In this document: positions 1-13,090 of the stretch, in pieces
How positions within the stretch are numbered: the first letter of the stretch is position 1
Layout of the letters: each line of letters begins with the position of its first letter
Assembly (NCBI GenBank): GCA_013396995.1
Contig: VWZP01001425.1
Location: 112,507-176,506, forward strand
Reading direction: 5' to 3'
Length of the DNA stretch: 64,000 nucleotides
From: Dicaeum eximium
Taxonomy: Eukaryota > Chordata > Aves > Passeriformes > Dicaeidae
Position numbers and translations under genes: made by a program
Notes under the pieces: generated by a model
What the model was told of the DNA's origin: nothing
The model's input: the letters and a program-made list of their open reading frames with translations, nothing else
Databases searched by the model: none

Positions 1-174
1 TTTGCTTTTGCTTTTTTTTGTTTCTTTTTTTAACTCCCCTTGGGTGTGCAAGTTTTTTTTTTAGTTCCCTGGGAGCTGTGGGCCAAGCAGAGGGGCTGGC
101 CGGCTCACCTCTATGTTGTGCTCCTCCCAGCCATCCCGGCTCTGGGGTTTATTCCGTGTTTTTGCTCTCTCTAG
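1..174 (+). other. WWP2 intron sequence
   Basis: Intron upstream of the first visible exon. It has T-runs at 1-62 and a pyrimidine-rich acceptor ending CTAG at 171-174. No coding similarity is seen. Confidence 0.8.
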
Positions 175-2111
175 TCCTCCGGAGCCCCGTCCGACAATGA
201 TCCTCTGGGGCCCCTTCCTCCCGGCTGGGGTAAGTACTGCTCTGCCTCACCTGGCCCTGCATGGCCCCCAGGGGACACTCCTGTCACCCACAGCAGGACC
301 TGCCCATCCCGCGGGGTGGGAGCGCCGTGCTGCCCGCAGCTCCTTCTCTCCCATCCCTGGCAATCCTGGGAAGGGTGAAGGGTGGCCGTGGAGCCAGTGC
401 TCCCTGTGCTTGGCTGCACGTGGGCCTATCTGCCTGTGACTAGCACGATCTCTTAGGTGAAATTCAGCTTTTTTCCCCCTGCTTTCCCCTTTTCCTGGAG
501 GAGCTCCCAGCCTCTCTCAGCTGCTGAATTCACAGCCTCAGAGTTCTCAGAAGTTCTCAGCCTCTCACAAGCTGCAGAAGTGCTTGTGATTGTTCTTTGG
601 ATTGGGGAAGATCCCCACCTTGGGAATGGAAGTCCCTGCTTGTCCCTGGACCTCTCCTCTGGCAAGCAGGGATCTGTCCCGCTGCCGTGCTGCCTCCCGG
701 GATGCTCTGCCTGGGTCTGGAGAGGGCTGGGAGGTGGCAGGAGCAGAGCTGCTCGTCCTCACCTGGCCCAAGCACTGTGTGCTGGGACATTATCCCCTCC
801 ATGGCGAGAGCATCCCTGGGGAGGGCAGCCTGGGATGCTTGTGGGTGCAGCTGGGCTGTGCTGTGCCAGAGAGAGCAGGAGAAGGGTTAAAACTGTGGCA
901 GCTTGGAGCAGGACAGAGGGGCCAAGGCTGCTCAGGCAGTCTCCAGGGGCAGTGTCTTGATGGGGGCGGTGGGGGAGGCCTTGCTGGCTGTCCCCCCTCC
1001 ATCAGAGCAAGGAGAAGGGACCCATCCCCAGTGCCAGCTGGGCAGGCTGGGGAGGCACAGCTCTGTGGGCCTGAGCACCTTGGGGTGGGGGTCCCAGGAT
1101 GGATGGGATCCCTGGGATGGATGCAGTCCTGGCCATCATTTGGGGGCTGCTGCCCACAGTCCAGGAGTGAGATGGAGCGAGGGGCTGGCACTGGCCAGAA
1201 GGGTGACAGGGAGGTGACAAGATGTCCCTGGTGCATGGTGCAGGGCTGAGCATGTGGGAGTGATGCAGCACATGGAGGAGGAGGAGATGTGGGGCACACA
1301 GAGTGCCAGGGAGGCAGGGGGTGTGTGCAGGGCTGTGTGGTGGAGCTGTTTTGTGCCTGTGTGCAGCACAAGGAGGGTGTGTGTGTTCACACACGCGGGC
1401 ACTGGAGCAAGGCCACGCAGGGACTTTGGGACAGCACCTGTGGGTCCGTGTGGAGGGATTCTGCTGCCTGTCCCAGGAGGGGCTGTGTGTGTGCCACGAG
1501 GGTGTGTGGCTGAGCACAGCCCCTGTGCCAGCCTGGCAGCGCTGGCCTGTGCCCTGGCACCTCTGGCACGCTGGCACTGCCAGGCTGAGGCAGCTAACGC
1601 CCCAGCTAACGCTTCCTCTCCCTTTTCTCCTAGAGAAGAGACAGGACAATGGGCGAGTGTATTACGTGAACCACAACACCCGGACCACGCAGTGGGAAGA
1701 CCCTCGCACGCAGGGGTAGGCGGCCGGGGGGGAGCAGGGTTTGGGAAGGTGCAGTTCTCCAGGGGCCCGGCCTGCACTGAGGCCGTGTGTCCCACAGGTG
1801 GAGGGTGAAGCTCTGGCAGTGCCCTGCCATGGCCAGTGGTGCTCAGGCAGGGCTCCTCTCTCGGGGTGTGGACAGTCACACGCCAGTCCCATGCATGAAT
1901 CCTTCCTTTTGCCTGGCGCAGAGCTGTAGTTGAGGGGGGGACTGCCCAAAGGCCTTTCTGGTGAGCCCTTCCCTGCCGGCAGGATGATCCAGGAGCCGCC
2001 GCTGCCGCCGGGCTGGGAGATGAAGTACACGAACGAGAGCGTGCGGTACTTCGTGGACCACAACACCCGCACCACCACCTTCAAGGACCCGCGCCCCGGC
2101 TTCGAGTCTGG
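175..2111 (+). CDS. WWP2: WWP2 exons for WW3 and WW4 domains
   Basis: Exon 175-229 codes the linker and the first Trp of WW3 (LPPGW). Exon 1634-1715 completes WW3, reading EKRQDNGRVYYVNHNTRTT and then QWEDPR with the second Trp present. Exon 1983-2111 codes WW4, starting MIQEPPLPPGW. In WW4 the usual second Trp is Phe (TTTFKDP), as in mammalian WWP2, so this domain has a one-Trp peptide groove. The Met codon at 1984 corresponds to the start of the known short isoform WWP2-C (WW4 plus HECT). It has A at -3 in unspliced sequence. The 1.4-kb and 0.27-kb introns before it could hold the promoter of that isoform, though I see no TATA box. Confidence 0.95.
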
Positions 2112-5100
2112 GTAAGCCCGAGCAGCGGGTCGGGGGGCTCACGGGACCGAGGAGAGCTGTGCCCAGTGACCCTCCTCCCACCTGGCTGGTGAGGGGGCTG
2201 CTCAGGGCAGGGCCGTGACCGAGGCCCTGCTGCTTTGGCAGGAGCAAGCACGGCGGCTCCCCGGGCGCGTACGACCGGAGCTTTCGCTGGAAGTACCACC
2301 AGTTCCGCTTCCTCTGCCACGTGAGTAGAGCGGCTGTGGGCAGCTGTGTGGGTGCCCTGAGCCCTGTGGGCAGGTGTGGGTGAGCAGAGCCGTGCCAGCC
2401 TCACGCAGCCCCTGCCTTTGCCTTGCCTGCAGTCCAACGCGCTGCCCAGCCATGTGAAGATCAGCGTGTCCCGGCAGACGCTCTTCGAGGACTCCTTCCA
2501 GCAGGTAGGGAGGTGCCGGGGCCGTGGAGCCTCCATGAGTGGAGCTGGCCTTCAGGAGTGGAGCTGGCCCCGGTGACACTGCCCTGCTCGTCCCCAGATC
2601 ATGAACATGAAGCCATACGACCTGCGGCGCCGGCTGTACATCATCATGCGAGGGGAGGAGGGCCTGGACTACGGTGGCATCGCCAGGTGAGCATGCCCTG
2701 CCTGTGCCCTGTGTCCTGTGGGCAGCACAGGCATAAGGCAGCTGCACTCAGCCCTTGGGCAGAGAGCCCAGGGGCATTCAAATGGAAAACTGGGTTTTAG
2801 GAATGCCCTGAAAGCATTGCATCAGCCTGTCCCTGGCAGTGAGAGCACAGGGCACCCAGCTGGGGCTTCCCTGCTGCCCCCAGTTGTGGGCGTGATGGGC
2901 TGGGTGGCCTCGTCTCCCTGCAGCAAACAGGCCCTGGTGTTCCCAGACAGTGTGTGCCAGGGCAGACAGGGTGTGATGTGGTTGCAGCAGCTCTGCTGCT
3001 GTCCCGGGACGATTACTGCAGGGCATGGGCTACAGCTTGGCTGGAGGGGGTCCTGTGTCCCTGGGACATCTCCTTGGAGACATCTCCTGGGACATCTCCA
3101 TCTCGGTTGGCATGTCCCTGCCGCTGCCACCCCACGCTCGCCTGCTGCCCCTCATGGGGCTGCTACCCCGGCTCCTGCTCCTGCTGCACCTCTCTCCGTG
3201 TCCTGCCAGTGGTTTTACCCTATGGTAGGTTACGTCATGCTGTTCTACCACAGGGTAGAACCACGGACAGGATGCCGGGGCTGCCTCCACGTCTGAGGAT
3301 TCCTGTCTGCCTGCACGGCCGGGGGAGCAAAGCCAGGATGGTGCTGTCCCGGGCTTGGTGTGGGGCTCCCAGGGCAGTGTGTGGAGGGACTGGGTGTGCT
3401 CAGGGGGTGTGTATGTGTGGGACAGCCCAGCTGGGACTGTGTGTGGCACTTGCTGAGGTTCCTGATGCTCTGAGCAGGGCCTACAGCAAGCTGGCGTCTC
3501 CAGAAACACTTCAGAAACCCCCCACAGCACCCCGGGGAGGGAAGCACCCTCTCCCAGTCACACCAGTGCCCAACACCTGCTTGGCACCCTGAGGAGGTGG
3601 GCACCTGCTTAGTGTAGGGACATGCACTGTCCCCTCCCTGAACTGCTTGTCACCGTGTTCCCCTTGTCTCATTCCAGGGAGTGGTTCTTCCTCCTGTCCC
3701 ACGAGGTGCTCAACCCCATGTACTGCCTCTTTGAGTATGCAGGCAAGAACAACTACTGCCTGCAGATCAACCCTGCCTCCTCCATCAACCCCGACCACCT
3801 CACCTACTTCCGCTTTATCGGCCGCTTCATCGCCATGGTGAGAGCCTGGGGATGGTGCCAGGCTTTGGTGCTGTGCAGAGCAGGGGACAGGGTGGTCAGC
3901 AGGGCAAGGGGCAGCTCCACGAGCCGTGGCTGTGCTGGGCTTGGCACTGCTGCCCTGCCTGAGCCCCTTCTTGCCCACGTGTGGGTCAGGGGGAGATGAG
4001 CCTTCAAGGGGGTGCTGTGGGCTGATGCATTTTAAATCCACGGAATGGCTGTGGGGCCAGAAGAGACCTGGTTTCCCAGGAGTTGTGGCAGGGATGGATG
4101 GCTCCAGGTCTTTGGCTGTCACCCCAGGTGCTGTTGGGTCTGCAGCTCCAGGTACTATTTTTAGTCCCAGCAGTGTGAGATTTTCCAGCTGCCCAAGCTC
4201 CGGAGCAGCTCCTCCCGTTTGTCTGGGATTGCTCAAGGCCGGTGTGCCCCGGGCTGGCAGGGGGGCTGCCGGGCTCCCTGAGCCCAGGGAAGGGTCCCTG
4301 GCCCTCAGCCCCGCGGGGTGTGCGCGGGGGCGGCTCCGGCCCCGCTGTCCTGCCCTGCCCTGCCCCGCCTCACAGGATACCAATAAAACCCCAGACTATT
4401 ACTCACCGCTGGGCCGTTCTAGACAAGCGTCTGCATTATTTTTGGCTGCCTTTGCCTCGGGGCTCCTGGAAGCCAGGGATTCAGGGAAGCCACAGCACAG
4501 CTCTGTTTAAACAAGTGCTCTTAATAGAGCTGTGAGGGGAGAGGGAGATGCAGTGGAATTTGCTGTGGGGAGGGAGAGGGGCTGCAGCCCATGGGCCTGG
4601 GAAGTGCTGTTGGGGCAGCCCGCCCTTCCCCTCCATGTGTGCCAGCCAGGAGCAAGTGCCACAGCTCAGGAACCCCTGGATGAGTCCCTTCTGCCCTAGA
4701 GTGGAGCATTGTCTTGCCCCAGGGCTGTGTTCCCGGGTCCCCTGTGACCTGGTGTCCCCTCCCTGCCCCAGGCTCTGTACCACGGGAAGTTCATTGATAC
4801 CGGCTTCACGCTGCCCTTCTACAAACGGATGCTGAACAAGCGCCCCACGCTGAAGGACCTGGAGTCCATCGACCCCGAGTTCTACAACTCCATCGTCTGG
4901 ACCAAGTGAGTGCCCTGCACTCCCTCCTGCAGAGCTCTCCCCACAGCCCCTCACTGCTGCTGGGGGCCTCCCTCAGGAATCACATCCCGGTGTCCCCCAC
5001 AGGGAGAACAGCCTGGAGGAGTGCGGCCTGGAGCTGTACTTCATCCAGGACATGGAGATCCTTGGCAAGGTGACCACCCACGAGCTGAAGGAGGGTGGCG

Positions 5101-7451
5101 AGAGCATCCGTGTGACGGAGGAGAACAAGGAGGAGTACATCATGTGAGTGGCTGTCCCAAGGGTCCTGTCAGGCACCCGCCCCCAGTGGCTGCAGGGGTG
5201 GGACCGTGGGGCTTGGGACGTGGCCGCTTCCCTGGGCTACGTGGCCTGTGACAAGCCTGGGCTGGCGCGGTTGGCCGAGCTCTGCTGCAGTCTGGATTGC
5301 TGTGGGCTGGGCAGTTGCCAGTACTTTCAGGAAAAAGGAGAGGGGAGAGAGGCTGAGGCTGCTTTCCCATCCCATGGCCGTTCCCCCTGCCTGCCTGGGG
5401 GCTGCCAGGGCCAGCTCAGCCCCAGCCAGGGGATGTGGTTTGCACCCCTGGAGCTCCTAAGACCACTGTCAGGGCTGAATGCTGCTCATGGGTTTGGGGG
5501 CAGAGACAGAAACCCACCAGCGGGAACTGAGGGGAGCCCTGGTGCTTTGAGGGAGCCCCTCTCCTGTTCCCCACACTCCCAGGGCCCTCCCTGCTGGTGG
5601 GAGGGATCCTGGGGTTTCCCTGTGCCAGGCCAGCAGTGCTGGCTCCGTGCTGACCCCGTCTGCCTCCCCAGGCTGCTGACGGACTGGAGGTTCACACGGG
5701 GCGTGGAGGAGCAGACCAAGGCGTTCCTGGATGGCTTCAACGAGGTGGTGCCACTTGAGTGGCTGCGCTACTTCGACGAGAAGGAGCTGGAGGTGAGCTG
5801 GCACCTGGGGTGGGGATGTGGATGGAAAGTGGCACATGGTGACCCTGCTCATGCTCTGTGCCCACTGGCCGATGACAGCCCTGGGTTTTGGGTCTGGGGG
5901 TGGCTTGTTGGGTCCACTGGCAGGAGAACATCCCATTGGATGGGAGGAATTCATGCCAGACACCTCAGTGCTGGCACCTGGGCCAAGTGAAGGCTGGCAC
6001 CAGAGGGGTTGGTGCTCAGAGCATGGATGCAGGGCCCCATCTGTCCCCTGCTGAGTGTCCCCTGTCCCCAGCTGATGCTGTGCGGGATGCAGGAGATCGA
6101 CATGAACGACTGGCAGAAAAATACCATCTACAGGCACTACACCAAGAACAGCAAACAGATCCAGTGGTTCTGGCAGGTCAGTCTGAGCCCAGCTGAGGGC
6201 ATGGGGTGCCCTGGCAGGAACCATGCTGCAGGATGGGACCAGGATCCCACTCAGCTGCTGCGTTCCTGCCGCAGGTGGTCAAGGAGATGGACAACGAGAA
6301 GAGGATCCGGCTGCTGCAGTTTGTGACGGGGACCTGCCGCCTGCCCGTCGGGGGCTTTGCTGAGCTCATCGGTGTGTCCTGGGGCCGGGGGTGGCACCTT
6401 CCTGTCCCTGTCCCCACGCAGAGCACACGGCAGCACGTGAGCAGGAAAGCAGCTGTGAGGTCTGGGCGCAGTGCTCCCGTCTGGTGGTGTGCCAGTTCCA
6501 CACACGTCCTTTGGCCGTGCCCAAAGGGTCCCACCAGGGTTAACTTCGTTGGGCTGGTTTGTGATCTCAATCTGAATGAGATTGGATTTCTGATTCAATT
6601 TTCATTCTTGTGCGACAAAGCCTCTTTTTCAGAAAACCACACTGTGGTTCCACTCATCCTTTAATTTACTGCTTTTTGGGGCCTATACCAGCCTTTCCCT
6701 GACTTTCCTGGCATTCGTGTCAAGCCAACCAGCTTGCTTAACCCACTTAGTTGTTCTTGCTGGGCTAATAGCTTTTCCCACCCCCTGGAACCTCTCCAGC
6801 ATTCCCAATGTGTTAAAAAGCCACCTCAGTGACTCAGACTTGCTGTGCCAGGTCCTTTAAAACTCTTGGACGGACTCGCACAATCCTGACACTTTACAGA
6901 TCAATAAGTTTCAGCACTTGCTAAGGAACCATCGTGCTCAGAGATGGTGCTCTTGCCCCTCTGTGGTGTGAATCTCCGTTTTGCTTTCTCCTTTGTTTTT
7001 TGCACATCCTCTCTGCAAACAGGCAGGGATTGCTGCCATGGATTTATGCCCTGTGTGACTCTGGGATCATAAGGCCATGATGGTGGATCTCAGTGTGTGT
7101 GTGGGAGGGCTCCTGGTCGTGTAAAGAGCTTTGCTGTGCTCTTCATTAACAGGCAGCAATGGGCCCCAGAAATTCTGCATTGATAAAGTTGGCAAGGAGA
7201 CGTGGCTGCCACGGAGCCACACGTGGTAAGTCACTGCCCTCGGCCCGGCCGGAGCGCACGGGGACAGGGGAGCTCTGTGGGGCTGCAGGGGCTCCATCCC
7301 ATGGGATGGGACCGGTGCTCCTGCCTGTCCCAGCCTCCGCTCTCTCCCCAGCTTCAACCGCCTGGATCTCCCTCCCTACAAGAGCTACGAACAGCTGAAG
7401 GAGAAGCTGCTTTACGCCATCGAGGAGACGGAAGGGTTTGGACAGGAGTGA
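175..7451 (+). CDS. WWP2: WWP2, NEDD4-family HECT E3 ubiquitin ligase (3' part, 14 exons)
   Basis: Spliced coding exons, all with GT-AG borders: 175-229, 1634-1715, 1983-2111, 2242-2320, 2433-2504, 2598-2686, 3678-3837, 4772-4905, 5003-5143, 5672-5792, 6072-6176, 6275-6371, 7153-7225, 7352-7451. They total 1437 bases in one frame, giving 478 residues plus TGA, which matches the C-terminal 478 residues of the 870-residue human protein. The N-terminal C2 domain and WW1-2 lie upstream of the window. The product transfers ubiquitin from an E2 to substrates through a thioester on its HECT cysteine; WW domains bind PPxY motifs. WWP2 is chosen over WWP1 or ITCH because mir-140 lies in an intron, and because of the linker SSGAPSDNDPLGPLPPGW and the C-terminus LLYAIEETEGFGQE. 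No frameshift or in-frame stop is visible. The assignment is close to certain. Confidence 0.97.
2242..5792 (+). CDS. WWP2: WWP2 exons for HECT N-lobe
   Basis: Seven exons code the pre-HECT linker and the N-lobe that binds the E2. Recognisable stretches are SFRWKYHQFRFLCH (2242-2320), the start of HECT ISVSRQTLFEDSFQQ (2433-2504), MNMKPYDLRRRLYI (2598-2686), REWFFLLSHEVLNPMYCLFE (3678-3837), LYHGKFIDTGFTLPFYKRML (4772-4905), ECGLELYFIQDMEILGKVTT (5003-5143) and LLTDWRFTRGVEEQTKAFLD (5672-5792). Phases agree at every junction. Substitutions against the remembered human protein are few and conservative. Intron 2687-3677 contains mir-140; intron 3838-4771 contains a MEF2 consensus. Confidence 0.95.
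3191..3282 (+). ncRNA. MIR140: mir-140 microRNA precursor
   Basis: A hairpin in the WWP2 intron between exons ending 2686 and starting 3678. The 5p arm is at 3207-3228 (22 nt, starts CAGTGGTTTTACCC) and the 3p arm at 3246-3266 (21 nt, starts TACCACAGGGTAGA). They are separated by a 17-nt loop containing GTTACGTCATGC. The arms pair along their length, and flanking CCTG and CAGG extend the stem. Both mature arms match my memory of vertebrate miR-140 exactly, and its location in a WWP2 intron is conserved from fish to mammals. miR-140 is highly expressed in cartilage, is induced by SOX9 and is needed for normal skeletal growth. It is on the sense strand of its host, so it is probably processed from a WWP2 transcript. 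Confidence 0.98.
4155..4164 (+). promoter_or_regulatory. MEF2 consensus in WWP2 intron
   Basis: CTATTTTTAG is a perfect YTAWWWWTAR match. It lies in an AT-richer island (about 4020-4460) of an otherwise GC-rich intron. Function is inferred from the motif only. Confidence 0.35.
6072..7451 (+). CDS. WWP2: WWP2 exons for HECT C-lobe with catalytic cysteine
   Basis: Exons 6072-6176, 6275-6371, 7153-7225 and 7352-7451. They encode LMLCGMQEIDMNDWQKNTIY, VVKEMDNEKRIRLLQFVTGT, GPQKFCIDKVGKETWLPRSH and the C-terminal FNRLDLPPYKSYEQLKEKLL. The catalytic Cys (human Cys838, context RSHTCFNRL) has its codon split by the last intron: TG ends at 7225 and C is at 7352. Skipping or misuse of that junction would remove the active site. 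The C-terminal tail ends GFGQE and the stop is TGA at 7449-7451. Confidence 0.96.
6610..6840 (+). promoter_or_regulatory. Candidate enhancer: SOX, RUNX palindrome, AP-1
   Basis: Within the 781-bp intron 6372-7152 there is an AT-richer block. It has a SOX-type ACAAAG at 6615-6620, the 15-bp palindrome AACCACACTGTGGTT at 6635-6649 (two inverted RUNX sites one base apart), CATTCC (TEAD type) near 6801 and TGACTCA (AP-1) at 6830-6836. RUNX and SOX factors control chondrocytes, where WWP2 and miR-140 act. The motifs are seen directly; enhancer activity is inferred. Confidence 0.4.
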
Positions 7452-8315
7452 TGGAGCCGTGGGGCGCTCCCGGAGCGCTGCCCTCCCCGGGATGTGCACA
7501 GGCCCCTATGGACACTGTGGCTTTTGTTCCTGGGCGAGGTGTGCACTGACACAGCCCTGGGGGAACGGGGCTGTGTTTCCTCCCTAAGGAAACCCGAGGT
7601 GTGATGGAGAGGAGGACACAAAGGCTTGGCTTGCAAGGGCTGGCACAGAGGGGCTGAGGGGCAGCACAGGGGGCACCAGGGCTCCCCGCCTCCCCTCCAC
7701 AGACACAGTTATGTGTTTAGTAGAGAGAGACTCTTCTTCCTCCTTGTGTTTTCTGCCTTTCTATGGCATTTTGGTAGTGGCAACTGAGGGGGAAAATGGC
7801 TCTCAGATTGACTTCTGGGCCCCATCCTGCACCCAGCAGTGACAGCGACGCCCAAGACGATGCTTCTGAGGGGCTCTTGTGCACCAGCTGGGCACCAGGA
7901 CAGACCCACAGGCACTGGAGCCAGAGCCTGGCTGAGCGTGTGTCCGTGGCATGTCCCGATGTGCAGCCCGTGGCCCCTGGGCAGTTGTATTTCAATGATG
8001 TGGTTTCTGCTTGGAGCTGGTGCTCCACAGCAGCCCCGGGGGCTTCGGGCACTGCCGGGGCCCTGCCGGCCTTCGCTCGGATCCTGGGTTCTGCCCACAC
8101 TCCTGTGTTCCTCTGCTGCCAGACGGGCTGCAGTGAGGGCAGGATCACCTGGATGTCACTGCAGTCCCTCCCCGTGTGTGCGGGCGGCAGAGCCGGCACC
8201 GCTGTGTCCGTGTGTGCGGGGCTGTGCAGAGGGACCCGGGCCAGAACTGGCCGGTCCCGCACGGCCCCGCCTGCCCTGCGCGGCTTCCTGTGCAATAAAC
8301 GACAAAGCAGCTGCC
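7452..8315 (+). other. WWP2: WWP2 3' untranslated region
   Basis: Sequence after the TGA at 7449-7451 up to shortly past the first AATAAA (8294-8299). It has no long conserved reading frame and is GC-rich. The exact cleavage site is not visible. Confidence 0.7.
8294..8299 (+). terminator. WWP2 polyadenylation signal
   Basis: The only AATAAA between the WWP2 stop and PSMD7. It is followed within 20-60 bases by a GT-rich stretch (GTGTGCCTGTGTGCTGGG, then TGTGTGTGCTGGG), which is the expected downstream element. Confidence 0.7.
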
Positions 8316-8870
8316 GAGGTGTGCCTGTGTGCTGGGTCCCCCTGTGTGTGCTGGGTCCGCATGTGGCTCCCAGGGTGGCCTCTGTGCAGGGCTGGGGCTC
8401 CAGGGCCATCATGGCATCCGGAGCTCAGCACTGGGATCACACAGCCCATGGGTTCTGTCCCTGCCTGCTCTGTCAGCAGCGATGGCCCCAGTGCCTCCCC
8501 AGGCTCACAGCCTCCTGCAGCCCCTGGAGCTGCTTGGTCCCACCTAGGGGTGCCAAGGCCACCAAAACAGCCCCACGGAGGGGCTGGGGCCTAGCTGGCA
8601 CAGAGCCAGTTAAACACAGGGATGGCTGTGCTGCACGAGACTGGGTGATGGCAAAGGATTAGCCCAGGAACATAGGAATATGCTCTATGAGAGGAGAGTG
8701 TGCATGAGCTGAGGCCTCAGCACCCCCAAAGACACGCTGGGGGAAGGAGAAGTGCTGTATAGCAGTATAATCAAATCAAAAGCCTCCACATGGCTCCCCC
8801 CAACCCTGCCTGGGTGAGGAAAAGCAGAGTGCTGAGCACAACATACGAGACCCCAGCACCAGGGATTTAG
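8316..8870. other. Tail-to-tail intergenic spacer
   Basis: Between the WWP2 and PSMD7 3' ends. No gene or recognised repeat is seen. The 3' ends are close enough that read-through transcripts could overlap. Confidence 0.6.
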
Positions 8871-8881
8871 TTTACAAGATT

Positions 8882-8887
8882 TTTAAT
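8882..8887 (-). terminator. PSMD7 polyadenylation signal (ATTAAA)
   Basis: ATTAAA on the minus strand lies about 25 bases past the TAA stop, which implies a very short 3' UTR. No AATAAA is closer on that strand. Cleavage probably falls near 8860-8870. Confidence 0.55.
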
Positions 8888-8911
8888 TTACAAATAAAAA
8901 AACTACACCTT

Positions 8912-12161
<3,250 letters not shown>

Positions 12162-12302
12162 GGCGCCCGCCCGGCCCGGCCCGGCCCCGCTCGCTCCGAC
12201 CGCCCGCGCCCGCACCAGGCCCGACCGGCCCCGCGCCCTCAGCCCGCCCCGCAGGCCCGGCGTGCAGCGCGCGGGGCGGGGCGGCCGCCGGGGGCCGGCA
12301 CC

Positions 12303-12445
12303 GCGGCCATCTTGGGAAGGTGCGCTCGCCATCTTTGGAGGGATTCGTCACGCAGGGCCGTGACATCGCCATCCTGAGAAGGTAACGCCGCCATCTTGGG
12401 GCGGTGCCGCCGCCATCTTGAGAGGGTGCCGCCGCCATCTTGGGG
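12303..12445 (-). repeat. 22-bp tandem array of YY1-type sites
   Basis: GCCATCTT-like cores (AAGATGGC on the PSMD7 sense strand) start at 12306, 12328, 12368, 12390, 12412 and 12434. Successive spacings are 22, 40, 22, 22 and 22. The flanks also repeat (GGTGCCGCC between units). GCCATCTTG is the YY1 core; two copies are degenerate (GCCATCTTT at 12328, GCCATCCTG at 12368). A decayed unit probably fills the 40-bp step. The array is directly upstream of PSMD7 exon 1. Confidence 0.8.
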
Positions 12446-12508
12446 CTGCGGCGTTGCTCCGCCCCGAGGTGGGGAAAGGGCGGGAAGGGGGCGGCCCTCA
12501 GCGGCGGG

Positions 12509-12808
12509 TCCCTCCTCTTCCCCTCCCTTTCCCTCCCTTTTCCCTGCCTTTCCCACTTTTCTCTTCGTTCCCCGTCCCCCTTTCCCCCTCTTTTCCTTCC
12601 CCTTTTCCCCCTTTCCCCACTTTCTTTCCTTTTTTCCTCCCTTTCCCCCCCCTTTCCCCTCTTTTTCACCCCTTTTCCTCTCTTTTTCACCCCTCTCCCC
12701 TCTTCCTCCCCCCGCTTTTTAAACTCCTCTTTTGTTCCCCTCGCTATTTTAAACCCCTCTTTCCGCTCCCTTTTTCCCTCGTCTTTCCCTCGTGTTTTCC
12801 CCTCGTTT
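12509..12808 (+). repeat. 300-bp homopyrimidine-rich tract
   Basis: Almost pure C and T on the + strand (CCCTTT, CCCCTCTTTT and TTTTCACCCC motifs recur), purine on the other strand. It lies immediately upstream of the YY1 array of PSMD7. Long reading frames across it are products of composition. Confidence 0.85.
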
Positions 12809-13090
12809 GCCCGATCCCGCCCCTGATGTGGCAGTCCTGCCGGGATCGGGCCCCCTCAGATGCGGGTGGCGTTCGCCGTTCCCGGCTCAGGGATCTCGGG
12901 CCTGTCCCGGAGCGGAACCCCTCATGGCGGTGCCCGGCGGGGCTGCCAGCCTGGGACGGAGTGAAAGCGCCAGGGCCGGGTTTAATCTCGGCCCCCGGTG
13001 CTGTCCTTGCCACCCGGGCCCGGAAAGCGCCCGCGGCCCCGAGCCTCAGGGGGCGGCAGGAACCCCGCTACCGCAGCGATAAAAGTCTAC
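12809..13090. other. CpG-rich flank of PSMD7 promoter
   Basis: GC-rich unique sequence beyond the pyrimidine tract. It could be part of the same CpG island. No exon is recognised. Confidence 0.5.

Noticed and set aside
12239..12690. Long minus-strand frames upstream of PSMD7 rich in Arg, Lys and PKMAA-type repeats
   Set aside because: They read through the YY1 array and the purine strand of the pyrimidine tract. The repeating peptide is a product of the 22-bp DNA repeat, and PSMD7 already has a clear start at 12161.
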